64,000 nt of DNA from G965212005 sp965212005. GTDB lineage: Bacteria > Pseudomonadota > Gammaproteobacteria > Porifericomitales > Porifericomitaceae. Below, piece by piece: positions 17,385-27,114 of the stretch. The stretch lies in contig OZ243038.1 in NCBI GenBank assembly GCA_965212005.1, forward strand, positions 558,001 through 622,000. The letters are read 5' to 3'. Under the pieces are notes generated by a model. That model saw only the letters and a program-made list of their open reading frames with translations, was not told the origin of the DNA and ran no database searches. Each line of letters opens with the position of its first letter. Position 1 is the first letter of the stretch. A program made the position numbers and the translations under genes.

Positions 17385-20300
17385 GTGATCCGCTTTTTAC
17401 TGCGTAACCACCTGAGCAGCAACCTGGGCCTGGTGTTTATCATCCTGATCGGCCTCTCAAGCTGGTTCGCCCTGCCCCGGGAAGTGTTTCCCGTCATACG
17501 ACTGGATTTGGGCCTGATCAGCACTCAATTCGACGGAGCCACCCCGGAGGAGATCGAGGAGCAGATCGTCATTCCGATCGAGGAAGCATTTGAGAACGTG
17601 CAGGACATCGATTACATCTCTTCGACCAGCGACGAGGGACTATCGAGGATTTATATCAATCTAAAGCCCGACAGCAACATGGACGAATTCATGCAGGAGG
17701 CCCGCACGCTGCTGGACGGCATCGATGATTTGCCGGAAGCGGCGGAGGAGCCGCAACTCAGCCGGGCGCGGGCAAACTTCCCGGTGATCACGCTGACCCT
17801 GTACGGAAACCTGTCGCAGACAAAGCTGCACAGGCTGGCAGACCAGGTGCGCCGGGAGCTGCTCAAACTGGAAGGTGTCGCCAACGTCGGCATAGCGGGC
17901 AACTTGGAATGGGAGCTTTGGGTCATCGTTGATCCGCACCGACTGGCGGCGTTGCAGGTTCCGCTGCAGCAGATCAGCAACACGTTGCGCAATAACCTGC
18001 GCGACCGCCCGGGAGGCACCATCAAGGCGGTAGAAGGAGACATACGACTGCGCGGACGCGGCGCGACTCCGGAACCGGCCGTGTTGAAGAAGCTGGTTCT
18101 GCGCAGCTCCGAGGACGGCGGTCAATTGCTGCTAGGAGAAGTGGCCCAGGTACAGCGGCGCTTTGAGGAAGCAGACACCCACGCACGCCTCAACGGCAAG
18201 CCTTCGATCAACCTGACGATTACGAAAACCGAGGATGCCTCGACCATTAAGGTTGCGCAGCGGGCCCGGGATTACGCCGCGCAATTGGAACCGCATCTGC
18301 CCGCCGGTATCGAGATTGCCCTGCACACCGATCTGTCCAAGTACGTCAAAATCCGCTTGAACACCGTGCAATCCTCTGGATTGGTGGGCTTGACCCTGCT
18401 GCTGATCTCGCTGTACCTGATGCTGAACTTGCGCGTTGCCCTGATCGCTGCTATCGGCATACCGGTCTCTTTCCTGTTTGCCGCCATCGTGCTTTATTAC
18501 CTGGGCTTTACCCTCAACATGGTCTCCCTGTTCGCCTTTTTGATTGTACTGGGCATGATCGTGGACGATGCCATCATCGTTACTGAGAACATCTACCGGC
18601 ACATGGAGAACGGCGTGCCCCCCAAAGAAGCCTCCTATCGCGGTGCACGGGAAGTGGCAGGCCCGGTAGTGGTTGCCACAATGACCACGGTCGCCGCATT
18701 TCTGCCCATGATGGCCATTGGCGGCACGATGGGCCTTTTCATCAAGGTAATCCCGGTGGTGGTGGCAGGATGTCTAATCGGTTCGCTACTGGAATCTTTT
18801 GCAGTATTGCCGAGCCATACTGCCATGCTGCTGCGGGTACGCCGCCCCGCCCCCGGCACCAACCGCTGGCAAAAGCTTCTGGAGTACTACACAGTAGTCC
18901 TGCGCAGTGCGATGGATCGGCGCTACCTGACGCTTGCCATTACCGTCGGAGTGCTGGTGGTGAGCACCGCTTACGCCGCCAGCTACCTGCCCTACAAGAT
19001 GTTCGGCAAGTTGGAAATCGGGCAGTTCTTCCTGAACATTGAAGCACCCAATACTTACAGCCTGGAAGAAAGCCAGGAGCTTGCCGAAACCGTGGAGCAG
19101 ATTCTTCTGGACAGCTTCCAGGAACATGAGCTCGATACCATGCTTACCAACGTGGGCATCAGCTTTATCGACTTTAACCGCTTCCGCCGCGGCAGCAACC
19201 TGCTTCAGATCGTTGTGGACCTGCAACCGGCGGAACCGAAGGGCTTCATTGAGCGCTGGATTTCGCCGCTGATCAGCTTCAATTTTTCCTCGCCGGGTAA
19301 ACGCAAACGCAGCGCGGATGAGATCATCGACCAGGTGCGCCAGCGCCTGGCAGGAGTGCCGGGCATCCAGCGCATGAGCATTCTGCTGCCGGAAGCCGGA
19401 CCGGCCGGCGACGACATTGAACTAGGCATTGTTGCCCGCGACCCGGCGCTGCTGAAAAGCAAGGCGGACGAGATTCTGAATTTTATGCAGTCCATGGAGG
19501 GAATGCGAGACGCGCGGCACGACCAGGAAGAAGGCAAGCTCGAATTTCAGTACCTGCTCAACGAGAAGGGGCGCCGCCTGGGGCTAACCCAGGCGCAACT
19601 CACTGAAGCGGTTAGCAGCGGCTTCCTCGGCATCGAAGTGGTGCACGTGACCTGGGAAGATCAGCGCCTCCCGGTGCGCATGATCTATCCGGAAGAGCTG
19701 CGCCGGCGCTCTACCAGCATCAACCAACTGCCGATCGTGCTGGCCTCCGGCGAGACTGTATTCCTGGCAGACGTGGCTGAAATCCAGGTAGGGCGCGGAC
19801 TGAACCAGATCCGGCGCCGCAACGGACAGCGCATGGCCAAGCTCACCGCCAGTGTAGACTCAGACCTGCTGACTCCGCTGCAGGCCAGCGCCCGCATTCA
19901 GCAACAGTTCGAACCGGGTCCGAAAGACGGGTACGAGTTGCTGTTTCTGGGTGAGCGCAAGGAAACCCGGGAGTCTTTCAAAGGCATGAAACAAGCGCTG
20001 CTGATCTCCCTGTGCCTGATCTTCTTCATGCTGGCCACGCTGTTTCGTTCGCTGAGCGATCCGCTGGCAGTCCTGTTGACCATCCCTTTTGGGCTGATCG
20101 GGGTCATCTGGGGCCATGCACTGTTTGGGCATCACCTGCAATTCATCTCCATGGTTGGCATGCTGGCACTGACCGGGATCATCGTGAACGATTCGCTGAT
20201 CCTGGTGGACTTTGCCCGCCGACGGCGAAACGCCGGCGCTTCCTGCCATGAAGCCATGCTGCAGGCGGGCAAAACCCGCATGCGCCCCATTCTGCTGACC

Positions 20301-20531
20301 ACGATCACTACATTCCTGGGCGTCTCGCCGCTGATCTTTTTCCCTACCGGACAGACTGCGTTTCTGTCACCGATGGCGATCAGCCTGGGCTTTGGCTTGC
20401 TGTTCGCGACGCTGCTGATCCTGATTACCCTGCCCTGCTTGTACCTGATCATCGAAGATATCAAGTCCCAACTGGCCCGGCTGTTGCGAATTCAGCCGGC
20501 AGTGCCCGGCGATACGCAAGTCACAAACTAG
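17385..20531 (+). CDS. RND-family inner-membrane efflux pump
   Basis: 1048-residue proton-driven resistance-nodulation-division pump of the AcrB/MexB superfamily. First membrane helix with FALPREVFPVI, periplasmic porter domains, the TM4 motif GMIVDDAIIVTEN with the paired aspartates of the proton relay, and a second repeat ending with FGLIGVIWGHALFG and MLALTGIIVNDSLILVDF. The N-terminal LPREVFPVIRLDLGLIS resembles the less-studied subgroup close to hydrophobe and metal pumps rather than AcrB itself. Substrate is unknown. It pairs with the adaptor gene upstream. Confidence 0.93.
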   Translation: MIRFLLRNHLSSNLGLVFIILIGLSSWFALPREVFPVIRLDLGLISTQFDGATPEEIEEQIVIPIEEAFENVQDIDYISSTSDEGLSRIYINLKPDSNMDEFMQEARTLLDGIDDLPEAAEEPQLSRARANFPVITLTLYGNLSQTKLHRLADQVRRELLKLEGVANVGIAGNLEWELWVIVDPHRLAALQVPLQQISNTLRNNLRDRPGGTIKAVEGDIRLRGRGATPEPAVLKKLVLRSSEDGGQLLLGEVAQVQRRFEEADTHARLNGKPSINLTITKTEDASTIKVAQRARDYAAQLEPHLPAGIEIALHTDLSKYVKIRLNTVQSSGLVGLTLLLISLYLMLNLRVALIAAIGIPVSFLFAAIVLYYLGFTLNMVSLFAFLIVLGMIVDDAIIVTENIYRHMENGVPPKEASYRGAREVAGPVVVATMTTVAAFLPMMAIGGTMGLFIKVIPVVVAGCLIGSLLESFAVLPSHTAMLLRVRRPAPGTNRWQKLLEYYTVVLRSAMDRRYLTLAITVGVLVVSTAYAASYLPYKMFGKLEIGQFFLNIEAPNTYSLEESQELAETVEQILLDSFQEHELDTMLTNVGISFIDFNRFRRGSNLLQIVVDLQPAEPKGFIERWISPLISFNFSSPGKRKRSADEIIDQVRQRLAGVPGIQRMSILLPEAGPAGDDIELGIVARDPALLKSKADEILNFMQSMEGMRDARHDQEEGKLEFQYLLNEKGRRLGLTQAQLTEAVSSGFLGIEVVHVTWEDQRLPVRMIYPEELRRRSTSINQLPIVLASGETVFLADVAEIQVGRGLNQIRRRNGQRMAKLTASVDSDLLTPLQASARIQQQFEPGPKDGYELLFLGERKETRESFKGMKQALLISLCLIFFMLATLFRSLSDPLAVLLTIPFGLIGVIWGHALFGHHLQFISMVGMLALTGIIVNDSLILVDFARRRRNAGASCHEAMLQAGKTRMRPILLTTITTFLGVSPLIFFPTGQTAFLSPMAISLGFGLLFATLLILITLPCLYLIIEDIKSQLARLLRIQPAVPGDTQVTN

Positions 20532-20628
20532 CGTCCACGCAGAACCTGCCCGGCCTGCTGGTCCGACAGTCGGCGGCGGCTATTGCCCGCCTTCACGAAA
20601 GACGCCGGGGCGACCCAGGCTGCACGGG

Positions 20629-21228
20629 TCAGGGAGCTTCCTGGTAGAGGCGTTCCTGTTGCGCGGAGTAAAAGCGCAAGCTGTCGCGCACCGCATAGAT
20701 GACTGCGCGGGAGCTGACCGAAGCGCCGCTGATTTGATCGAAGACGCCGCCATCCTGGCGCAGGGCCCATTGCGCATCGGCGGGAAACTGCAGGGAACGG
20801 CCACGGAATTGCTCCAGCCAGTCCGGGTCACTGATGAGGTCGCCCACGCCCGGGGTCTCATTGTGCCCGAGCACCCTGACCGCACGCACGCGCTCACCCG
20901 CTTCGATCCCGATGGCCAGTTCGATGGGAGCGTTATAGCCCGGGGAACGAACGGGAAACAGCACCAGGCCCACGGGCTCGTCGTCGCGGCGCAGGCGATA
21001 GACCTGAAAGTCCTGCGGCAACCCGAAAAAGAAGCGGTCCTCCCGCCGCAGCGGAGCAATATGCGGCTGGTTGTCATACGGCAACGGCAAAACCTGCTCA
21101 ATCAAGGCCAGCAACTTCTGATCGCTCTGTGCCTGCAACGCCGGCTGCGACAGCCAACGCAACGCCAGCACCACGGTCAGTAGGACCGCAATGGGCAGCA
21201 GCGCCAACAGCCAGCGCAACACGGTCAC
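20629..21228 (-). CDS. rnfG: Rnf electron transport complex subunit G
   Basis: Membrane-anchored flavoprotein of the ion-pumping Rnf (Rsx) complex, which couples ferredoxin and NAD redox to ion transport. One N-terminal membrane helix, PVRSPGYNAPIELAIGI, GHNETPGVGDLISDPDWLEQF and the flavinylation segment DQISGASVSS. The FMN acceptor position (residue 170) is serine where the usual motif SGAT has threonine. GTG start at 21228 overlaps the rnfD stop (GTGA). rnfE, rnfA, rnfB and rnfC are not beside it, which is unusual. Confidence 0.92.
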   Translation of the reverse strand: MTVLRWLLALLPIAVLLTVVLALRWLSQPALQAQSDQKLLALIEQVLPLPYDNQPHIAPLRREDRFFFGLPQDFQVYRLRRDDEPVGLVLFPVRSPGYNAPIELAIGIEAGERVRAVRVLGHNETPGVGDLISDPDWLEQFRGRSLQFPADAQWALRQDGGVFDQISGASVSSRAVIYAVRDSLRFYSAQQERLYQEAP

Positions 21229-22196
21229 GCCGTGCTGCCGCCCAGCACCCGCGGACGCGTGTACCGGTCCAGCAGCGGCACCGCCCCGTTGGCCAGCAAT
21301 ACGGCAAAGGCGACTCCGTCAGGGAAGTGCCCCCAACCCCGGATGCCCCAAATCAGCAGACCGATGACCGCCCCGTAAAGCAACTGGGCGCGGGGGGTGA
21401 CCGGGCCCGAGACTGGATCAGTAGCGATAAAAAAAGCGCCCAGCATCACCCCGCCGTTGCACAGGTGGAACCAGGGAGAAAGATAACGTCCATCGTCGTA
21501 CAAGTAGAACACCAGGGCAAGAAAAAACAGCGTGCCCAGCAGCGCCGCGGGCACCTGCCAGTTGATAATTCGCCGCCACAACAACCAGAGCCCGCCTAAG
21601 AACCAAAGCGCAGTCAATCCGGCGGTTGCGCTCCAGGCATCGAAGATTGGCATCGTGCGCAGCTCAGGCACTGTCGCCATATTCGCCAATCCCGCCCGCA
21701 CGTGGGACAAGGGAGTGGCACTGCTGAAAGCATCGGGCCAGTCAACCCCGGCAGGAAGCGGCCAGTACACAAGCTGAGCCGGGAAACATAGCAATAGAAA
21801 GGCATAACCGGCCATCGCCGGGTTAAACAAGTTCCTGCCCAACCCCCCGTACAGGTGCTTGACCAGCAATACGGCGAAGCCCGCGCCCAACGCCGACACC
21901 CACCAGGCAGCGATCGGACTCAGACATAAGCTCAACAGCCAGGCGGTAATCAACGCACTGCCGTCGCGCAGTGCAGGCCGCAGCGGCTGACGCCGCAAAC
22001 GCAGGACCAGGGCTTCCGCTAACAGCGCCGTGGCACTGGCCACAAACAGATGCAGTAGCATCCGCGCCCCATACAGCCAGGTCGCATAAAGCACTCCGGG
22101 GACCAGGGCATACAGCACCGGATGCATGATCGACGCCACCGTGGAGCCATCATGGACGTGCGGCGAAGAGACCGGTCCGGCAGGAGCAGCACTCAC
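21225..22196 (-). CDS. rnfD: Rnf electron transport complex subunit D
   Basis: Polytopic membrane subunit of the Rnf complex carrying a covalent FMN. It contains LLAEALVLRLRR, VLLVKHLYGGLGRNLFNPAMAGYAFLL, and SSATPL with the acceptor threonine at T161 (usually SGAT). The late HFPDGVAFAVLLANGAVPLLDRYT is also typical. 323 residues is slightly short but intact. The GTG start at 22196 is supported by alignment of SSPHVHDGSTVASIMHPVL with the usual RnfD N terminus. Translationally coupled to rnfG. About 100 bases separate it from the end of purF, with nothing evident between. Confidence 0.93.
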   Translation of the reverse strand: MSAAPAGPVSSPHVHDGSTVASIMHPVLYALVPGVLYATWLYGARMLLHLFVASATALLAEALVLRLRRQPLRPALRDGSALITAWLLSLCLSPIAAWWVSALGAGFAVLLVKHLYGGLGRNLFNPAMAGYAFLLLCFPAQLVYWPLPAGVDWPDAFSSATPLSHVRAGLANMATVPELRTMPIFDAWSATAGLTALWFLGGLWLLWRRIINWQVPAALLGTLFFLALVFYLYDDGRYLSPWFHLCNGGVMLGAFFIATDPVSGPVTPRAQLLYGAVIGLLIWGIRGWGHFPDGVAFAVLLANGAVPLLDRYTRPRVLGGSTA

Positions 22197-22294
22197 CGCC
22201 CGGGCACCGTGCGCGGACTGCGCGGCATCAGCGGGGCAACGTTGCGACGGGGAGTATCTTGCCGAAGCGGATCCAGCGGCTGACGCGGAAAGGT

Positions 22295-23821
22295 TCAGAC
22301 ACTTATGATAGACAGATCGCTTGCTCTATCCGCCGGACTGCCCACTGATCCGGCATCGGACCAATCCAGCTGGATCTGTCTGCCGCTTTTCTGTTCCCGT
22401 TCGGACAGATCAATGTCGCCGGTCACATAGTTTCCATCGAAACAGGAGGCATCGAAACGCTCGATGCCCGGGTTGCCTCGGCGCACACCTTCCACCAGCT
22501 CTTCCAGGCACTGGTAGATGAGCCGGTCCGCGCCGAGCTCCTGGCAAATCTGCTCCGGGCTGCGATCATGTGCAATCAGATCGTGCCGGGAAGGAATGTC
22601 AATCCCATAAAAATTGGGGTAGCAAATCGGCGGAGCGGCGGACGCCAGGTACACCTTGCGGGCGCCCGCGGAACGCGCCATCTGCACGATCTCCCGTGAA
22701 GTCGTGCCGCGCACGATCGAATCATCCACCAGTAGCACGTTTTTATCCCTGAATTCCATATCGATAACGTTCAGTTTACGCCGCACTGACTGCTGCCGCA
22801 CGGATTGTCCGGGCATAATAAAAGTGCGTGGGATATAACGGTTTTTCACCAGGCCTTCGCGATATCGGACACCCAGCTTGTACGCCAGCGACAAGGCCGC
22901 CGTGCGGCTGGTATCCGGTACCGGGATGATGACGTCCACGTCCGGCGCGGATCGTTCGCGGAGCATGCGCTCCGCCAGCGTCTCTCCCATGTGCATGCGA
23001 GCCTTGTAGACCGAAATTCCATCCATAATCGAGTCCGGGCGCGCCAGGTAGACAAACTCAAACAGGCATGGGGAGAGCCGACAGTCAGCATCAGTGTAGC
23101 GGTAGGAGTGGATTTGTCCTTCAGCGGAGATATACACCGCCTCGCCGGGATACAGATCACGCTCACGTTCAAAGCCCAATATGTCGATGGCGATGCTCTC
23201 GGAGGCGACCGCGTATTCAAGGCCACGCCGGGTCCGGCGTTTTCCGATCATCAGCGGGCGAATGCCATGCGGGTCGCGGAACGCCAAAATGCCGCGCCCA
23301 ACGATCATGGCCACTGCCGCATAGCCTCCGCGGCAACGCTGATACACGGCCTTCATGGCCCGGAAAACCTCCCGCACTCCCAGACGCAGCCCTCCTGCCC
23401 GCTGCAGTTCATCGGCCAGCACGTTCAGCAACACTTCCGAGTCGGAGCCCGTATTCATATGCCGCAGGCCGCTGCGAAACAGCTCCTGCTTCAGCATCTC
23501 GCCGTTCGTCAGTTGGCCATTGTGGGCCAGCGTCAAGCCGTAAGGGGAATTGACGTAGAAAGGCTGCGCCTCGGCGGAAGTGACGTCGCCCCGAGTCGGA
23601 TAACGCACGTGCCCGATCCCCATCTTTCCCTGCAATTGCACCATGCGACGTGAGCTGAACACATCACGCACCAGCCCCTTGTCCCGGCATAAAAACAGGC
23701 GTTTGTCTTCACAGGTGGCAATGCCGGCGGCGTCCTGGCCCCGGTGCTGCAACATCGTCAGCCCGTCGTAGAGCGCCTGGTTCACCGGAGAATGCGCCAC
23801 AATGCCGATCAGACCGCACAT
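22295..23821 (-). CDS. purF: Amidophosphoribosyltransferase
   Basis: First enzyme of purine synthesis, making phosphoribosylamine from PRPP and glutamine. Catalytic Cys2 follows the initiator Met (MCGLIGIV), with the N-terminal nucleophile glutaminase domain (QHRGQDAAGI, GHVRYPTRG, LAHNGQLTN) and the C-terminal phosphoribosyltransferase PRPP site VLLVDDSIVRGTTSREIV. 508 residues, usual length. It belongs at the end of the conserved dedD-cvpA-purF order, but here cvpA is missing and the gene stands behind its own promoter and a leader of about 270 bases. Confidence 0.97.
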   Translation of the reverse strand: MCGLIGIVAHSPVNQALYDGLTMLQHRGQDAAGIATCEDKRLFLCRDKGLVRDVFSSRRMVQLQGKMGIGHVRYPTRGDVTSAEAQPFYVNSPYGLTLAHNGQLTNGEMLKQELFRSGLRHMNTGSDSEVLLNVLADELQRAGGLRLGVREVFRAMKAVYQRCRGGYAAVAMIVGRGILAFRDPHGIRPLMIGKRRTRRGLEYAVASESIAIDILGFERERDLYPGEAVYISAEGQIHSYRYTDADCRLSPCLFEFVYLARPDSIMDGISVYKARMHMGETLAERMLRERSAPDVDVIIPVPDTSRTAALSLAYKLGVRYREGLVKNRYIPRTFIMPGQSVRQQSVRRKLNVIDMEFRDKNVLLVDDSIVRGTTSREIVQMARSAGARKVYLASAAPPICYPNFYGIDIPSRHDLIAHDRSPEQICQELGADRLIYQCLEELVEGVRRGNPGIERFDASCFDGNYVTGDIDLSEREQKSGRQIQLDWSDAGSVGSPADRASDLSIISV

Positions 23822-24098
23822 TTTCTAGACTACCCGTGAGGCAGGGGCAGGAACGGACCGGCTCCTCGCAGGCGAGGAATCCGCAACACCCGCCCCCTTT
23901 GCGGCAGTTTCCTTCAGATAAAGCTTCATACCAGGCATCCGGTACGGTATGCGGTGCGAAATCCGGTCAGGAGTCTTCCTGCCCGGCTCTTTAATCCGCA
24001 AACTGCGACTAGGGAAACAAAACCATCTAGCGGCAAAATGCAAAACCTCTGTACTGGCGGATCCTGCGCTATAGCGAGGATTCAGAGTTGAACCCCGT
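23822..24098 (-). promoter_or_regulatory. Long purF leader region
   Basis: About 270 bases between the likely promoter and purF. Read on the minus strand it holds a 12-base imperfect hairpin near the 5' end (24059-24083) and a 7-base perfect hairpin TCCTCGC-CT-GCGAGGA close to purF. It also holds a 34-codon frame from ATG at 23929 that stops with TAG 3 bases before the purF ATG. No AGGAG site lies before purF, so the frame may couple translation. No known riboswitch consensus recognised. Confidence 0.35.
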
Positions 24099-24126
24099 AT
24101 TATAGGGCACTCCCCATTGATTGCAA
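24099..24126 (-). promoter_or_regulatory. Sigma-70 promoter of purF
   Basis: On the minus strand TTGCAA (24121-24126), 16-base spacer, TATAAT (24099-24104), in the intergenic region facing purF. The consensus -10 and good spacing make it one of the clearest promoters in the window. The rest of the gap to the MATE gene (24127-24451) shows nothing else certain. Confidence 0.6.
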
Positions 24127-24451
24127 GCGCCCGGGCCGGCAACCGGTCCATAAATCGCGCTCCATTCGTCACTTTTCGGGACGCCGGGGCAAAATCAGCC
24201 AGTGGCAATAGTGGCAATGGTCCCACCACTGCCACCCCGCCGCCGCAAGAGACTTAACTCAAGCGAAATTAAGGGGCGAGCGCGGGCGACTGTCCATACC
24301 TTCTCATCAAGGCGTGAACGGCGGGGACTTGATCCGCCTGGACTCTGCCGCTTAACTCCAAGTGCAGACAGCGGGGAGGGTATCATGTAGTCCGCACCCC
24401 GGAGACTGCACAATCCAGATTATTTCAACTGGCACGGTTCATAAACAGCTG

Positions 24452-25795
24452 ATGAAAAAGACAACCCGGCTGGACCAGCCACCCGCGGACATTAGCCACC
24501 GCGCCGTGTGGATGCTGGCCGGGCCGATGATTATTTCCAATATCTCAGTGCCGCTGGTGGGCGCCGTGGATACTGCCGTGGTAGGCCATTTGTCCGAGCC
24601 TCACCACATCGGCGCGGTAGCCCTTGGCACGCTGATATTCACCTTCCTCTATTGGGGCTTTGGTTTCCTGCGCATGGGCACCACCGGCTTTATCGCCCGT
24701 GCCTATGGAGCCGGGGACGTACCGGCGCTTTTGCACACACTGCTGCGAGTGCTGTTGCTTGCAATCGTGTGCGGGCTGGTGATGATCCTGCTGGGCAGGC
24801 CGCTGATTGCGTTCGCGTTGTTTTTGCTCGAAAGCAGCGACCAGGTGGAGCAACTGGCGGCTGACTACTCCCTGGTCCGCGTGTGGAGCGCGCCGGCAGC
24901 CCTGTGTGTATACGTGTTCACTGGCTTATTCATCGGCATGCACAACACTCGCCGCGCCTTGCAGTTAGTGCTGACCCTGAACCTCACTAACGTGGCGCTG
25001 GACCTGCTGTTTGTTCCCGTGCTTGAACTAGGCGTTGCCGGAGTCGCCTGGGCGACGCTGATTGCGGAGTACACCGCTGCCGTCACCGGCCTGGTCATGT
25101 TACGCGCCGAACTCAGGCGTGCGCTGTCCGCCTGCCGATGGAGCAGCGTGCTGGAAACCGGTGCCCTGATCGAATGGATGCGAAGCAATGGCAATATCTT
25201 CGTGCGCACCCTGTGCCTGATGTTTGCGTTCGCCTGGTTCACCGCCCAAAGTGCCCGGCTGGGGGAAGTGACGCTGGCGGCAAATGCCATCTTGCTGCAC
25301 CTGCAAAGCATCATGGCCTACGCGCTGGACGGCTTCGCCCACACCGCCGAGGCGTTAGCCGGCAGCGCCTACGGCGCACGTGCCTTGCACCCATTCAGGA
25401 GGGCGGTGTACCTGACCACGGTGTGGTCCGCAGCCTGCGCCCTGCTGATCAGCGCAACCTACTGGGTGTTCGGTAGACAAATCATCGGATTGTTCACCAA
25501 CATCGAAACGGTCCTCGAAATGTCCGGGCGATACCTGGCATGGATGGTGGTAATGCCGTTGCTGGCGGTATGGAGCTTCCAACTTGACGGCATTTTTATC
25601 GGCGCCGGCCACACCCGCGAAATGCGAAATGCCATGCTGTCATCCACCGTCGCCTACCTCGCGCTGCTGGCACTGCTGATCCCGTGGCTGGGCAACCACG
25701 GACTGTTCCTCGGCCTGTCTTGCTTCATGCTGATCAGGGCTCTTACCTTGTGGCGGTATTATCCACGGCTTTGCGCTTCCCTGGGAAGCGCCTGA
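24452..25795 (+). CDS. MATE-family efflux transporter (DinF-like)
   Basis: Cation-coupled multidrug/toxin exporter with about 12 membrane helices in two repeats. Recognisable: AVWMLAGPMIISNISVPLVGAVDTAVVGHL, FGFLRMGTTGFIARAYGAGD, LFIGMHNTRRALQL and the C-terminal FQLDGIFIGAGHTREMRNAML. The pattern resembles the DinF/eukaryotic branch. ATG at 24452 is chosen over an earlier in-frame start at 24362 because the extra 30 residues are not MATE-like. It sits divergently from purF, where cvpA is normally found in related genomes. Confidence 0.92.
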   Translation: MKKTTRLDQPPADISHRAVWMLAGPMIISNISVPLVGAVDTAVVGHLSEPHHIGAVALGTLIFTFLYWGFGFLRMGTTGFIARAYGAGDVPALLHTLLRVLLLAIVCGLVMILLGRPLIAFALFLLESSDQVEQLAADYSLVRVWSAPAALCVYVFTGLFIGMHNTRRALQLVLTLNLTNVALDLLFVPVLELGVAGVAWATLIAEYTAAVTGLVMLRAELRRALSACRWSSVLETGALIEWMRSNGNIFVRTLCLMFAFAWFTAQSARLGEVTLAANAILLHLQSIMAYALDGFAHTAEALAGSAYGARALHPFRRAVYLTTVWSAACALLISATYWVFGRQIIGLFTNIETVLEMSGRYLAWMVVMPLLAVWSFQLDGIFIGAGHTREMRNAMLSSTVAYLALLALLIPWLGNHGLFLGLSCFMLIRALTLWRYYPRLCASLGSA

Positions 25796-26378
25796 AGCAA
25801 CGTTCAGGTGAGGACGTGTTTCAACTCCAGGTTGCTCCCGGTGGCGATGCAGGTGCCTTTCCGGTAGTACTCCTCGCAAAACGTCCCGCCCGTGCCGAAG
25901 TATGGGGGCGGCAGGCGCAACGACCGGGAAATGCATGCGCCAGGCGCCACATTGATGAAGACTGCCGGGCGCAGCGACGACGTGCTGATCATGCAGGGCG
26001 TTAACGCGATCACAACCCGGATCAACGAGCGGATGGTAGCGGTGCCCGCGCTCCACCATACCGTCAACGCGGATCGCAAGGGCGCGGATTCCAGCCTCCT
26101 GCTCTGCCTGCGTACTCAAACTGCTTTCCAGGGTCCGTCCCCGGCACCGGCAAGCAACTGCGTACCGCCGGGCGGTGCCAGGCGGGAATCATCAGTAGCG
26201 CAACGCGGTCTGCAATTTCGCGCCGGCGGAACTCCCTGTGCCAAGGTGGATATCGTATACGTCGAAGTGGAGGCTGCCAGGCCAGACGGACCTCAAAAAC
26301 GCATTTTCACACGCGTGGCGCGCCGCCCGTTTTACGACCCGGAAAAACCCGGCCGGGAGAACGCGCTATAATCGACGG
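25796..26378. other. 583-base stretch without a recognised gene
   Basis: Open frames exist on both strands here (for example 25804-26079 minus and 25892-26371 plus), but none shows a known motif, ribosome site or convincing composition. A TATAAT at 26367-26372 lies only 6 bases before ATG 26379 of the flavin reductase, so that transcript could be nearly leaderless or use the later ATG at 26412. The stretch may be decayed sequence. Confidence 0.4.
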
Positions 26379-26939
26379 ATGGCTGGCGACCGCGAGAGTT
26401 CCAACGCAAGCATGATCTGTGACCCCCGGAAGTTCCGCCAGGCACTGGGCTCCTTTGCTACCGGGATCACCATCGTCACTGCGAGCGGGCCGCAGCAAAC
26501 TCTGCTCGGGATCACTGCCAACTCTTTTAACTCGGTGTCCATGGATCCGCCCCTGGTGTTGTTCAGCCTGTCCAAGAAGGCTTATAGTCTGCGCGCTTTT
26601 CTCTCCTCCCGGCACTTCGCCGTCAACGTGTTGTCGGAGGAGCAGGAAGCGCTGTCCGCCCGTTTTGCCGTTGCCCTGGGAGAAAAATGGAAGGACACCC
26701 GATACCAGCTTTCCGCCAACGGCTGCCCGTTCTTTCCCGGTTCCCTGGCGGTCTTCGATTGTCACATTCACCACACCTATGAGGGAGGGGACCACGTGAT
26801 CCTGGTGGGCGCCGTGGATTCCTTTCAACATGACCCGAAGAAACGGCCACTGCTGTACTACCAGGGAAAATATTCTCGCATCCAGTCAGGGGAGGCCCCG
26901 CCACAACAGGGAAAGTCGACGGCAGCTGATTGCAGATGA
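26379..26939 (+). CDS. Flavin reductase-domain protein
   Basis: FMN-binding flavin reductase family (HpaC-like), supplying reduced flavin to monooxygenases. Motifs: FRQALGSFATGITIVTA, LGITANSFNSVSMDPPLVLFSL, HFAVNVLSEEQEALSARFA, and the C-terminal HTYEGGDHVILVGAVDSF with PLLYYQGKYSRI. ATG at 26379 or ATG at 26412 (MICDPRKFRQAL) are both possible; the second begins right at the domain. No monooxygenase partner lies beside it, so its client is unknown. It occupies the space between dedD and purF where cvpA would be expected. Confidence 0.88.
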   Translation: MAGDRESSNASMICDPRKFRQALGSFATGITIVTASGPQQTLLGITANSFNSVSMDPPLVLFSLSKKAYSLRAFLSSRHFAVNVLSEEQEALSARFAVALGEKWKDTRYQLSANGCPFFPGSLAVFDCHIHHTYEGGDHVILVGAVDSFQHDPKKRPLLYYQGKYSRIQSGEAPPQQGKSTAADCR

Positions 26940-27114
26940 GCAACATCGGCCTGTAGCTCCTGGAGCCTGGGCGCTTGATATGCATGGCGGTCGATGCAGG
27001 CCGCCGGCATGCACGTCGGCAGAGCGCCTTCCAGCGCATTCGCGACCTGGCGTCTGACGCGACTCCGACGCGTACGGAAATCCCGCCGTAACCAGTCAGC
27101 GACGCGAACGACTT

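Noticed and set aside
24080..24100. tRNA-like GTTGAACCCC segment
   Set aside because: No T-arm pairing, anticodon stem or CCA-adjacent acceptor could be formed around it.
25804..26079. Minus-strand 91-codon frame after the MATE gene
   Set aside because: No ribosome site, domain or neighbour coupling; kept only as part of an unassigned stretch.
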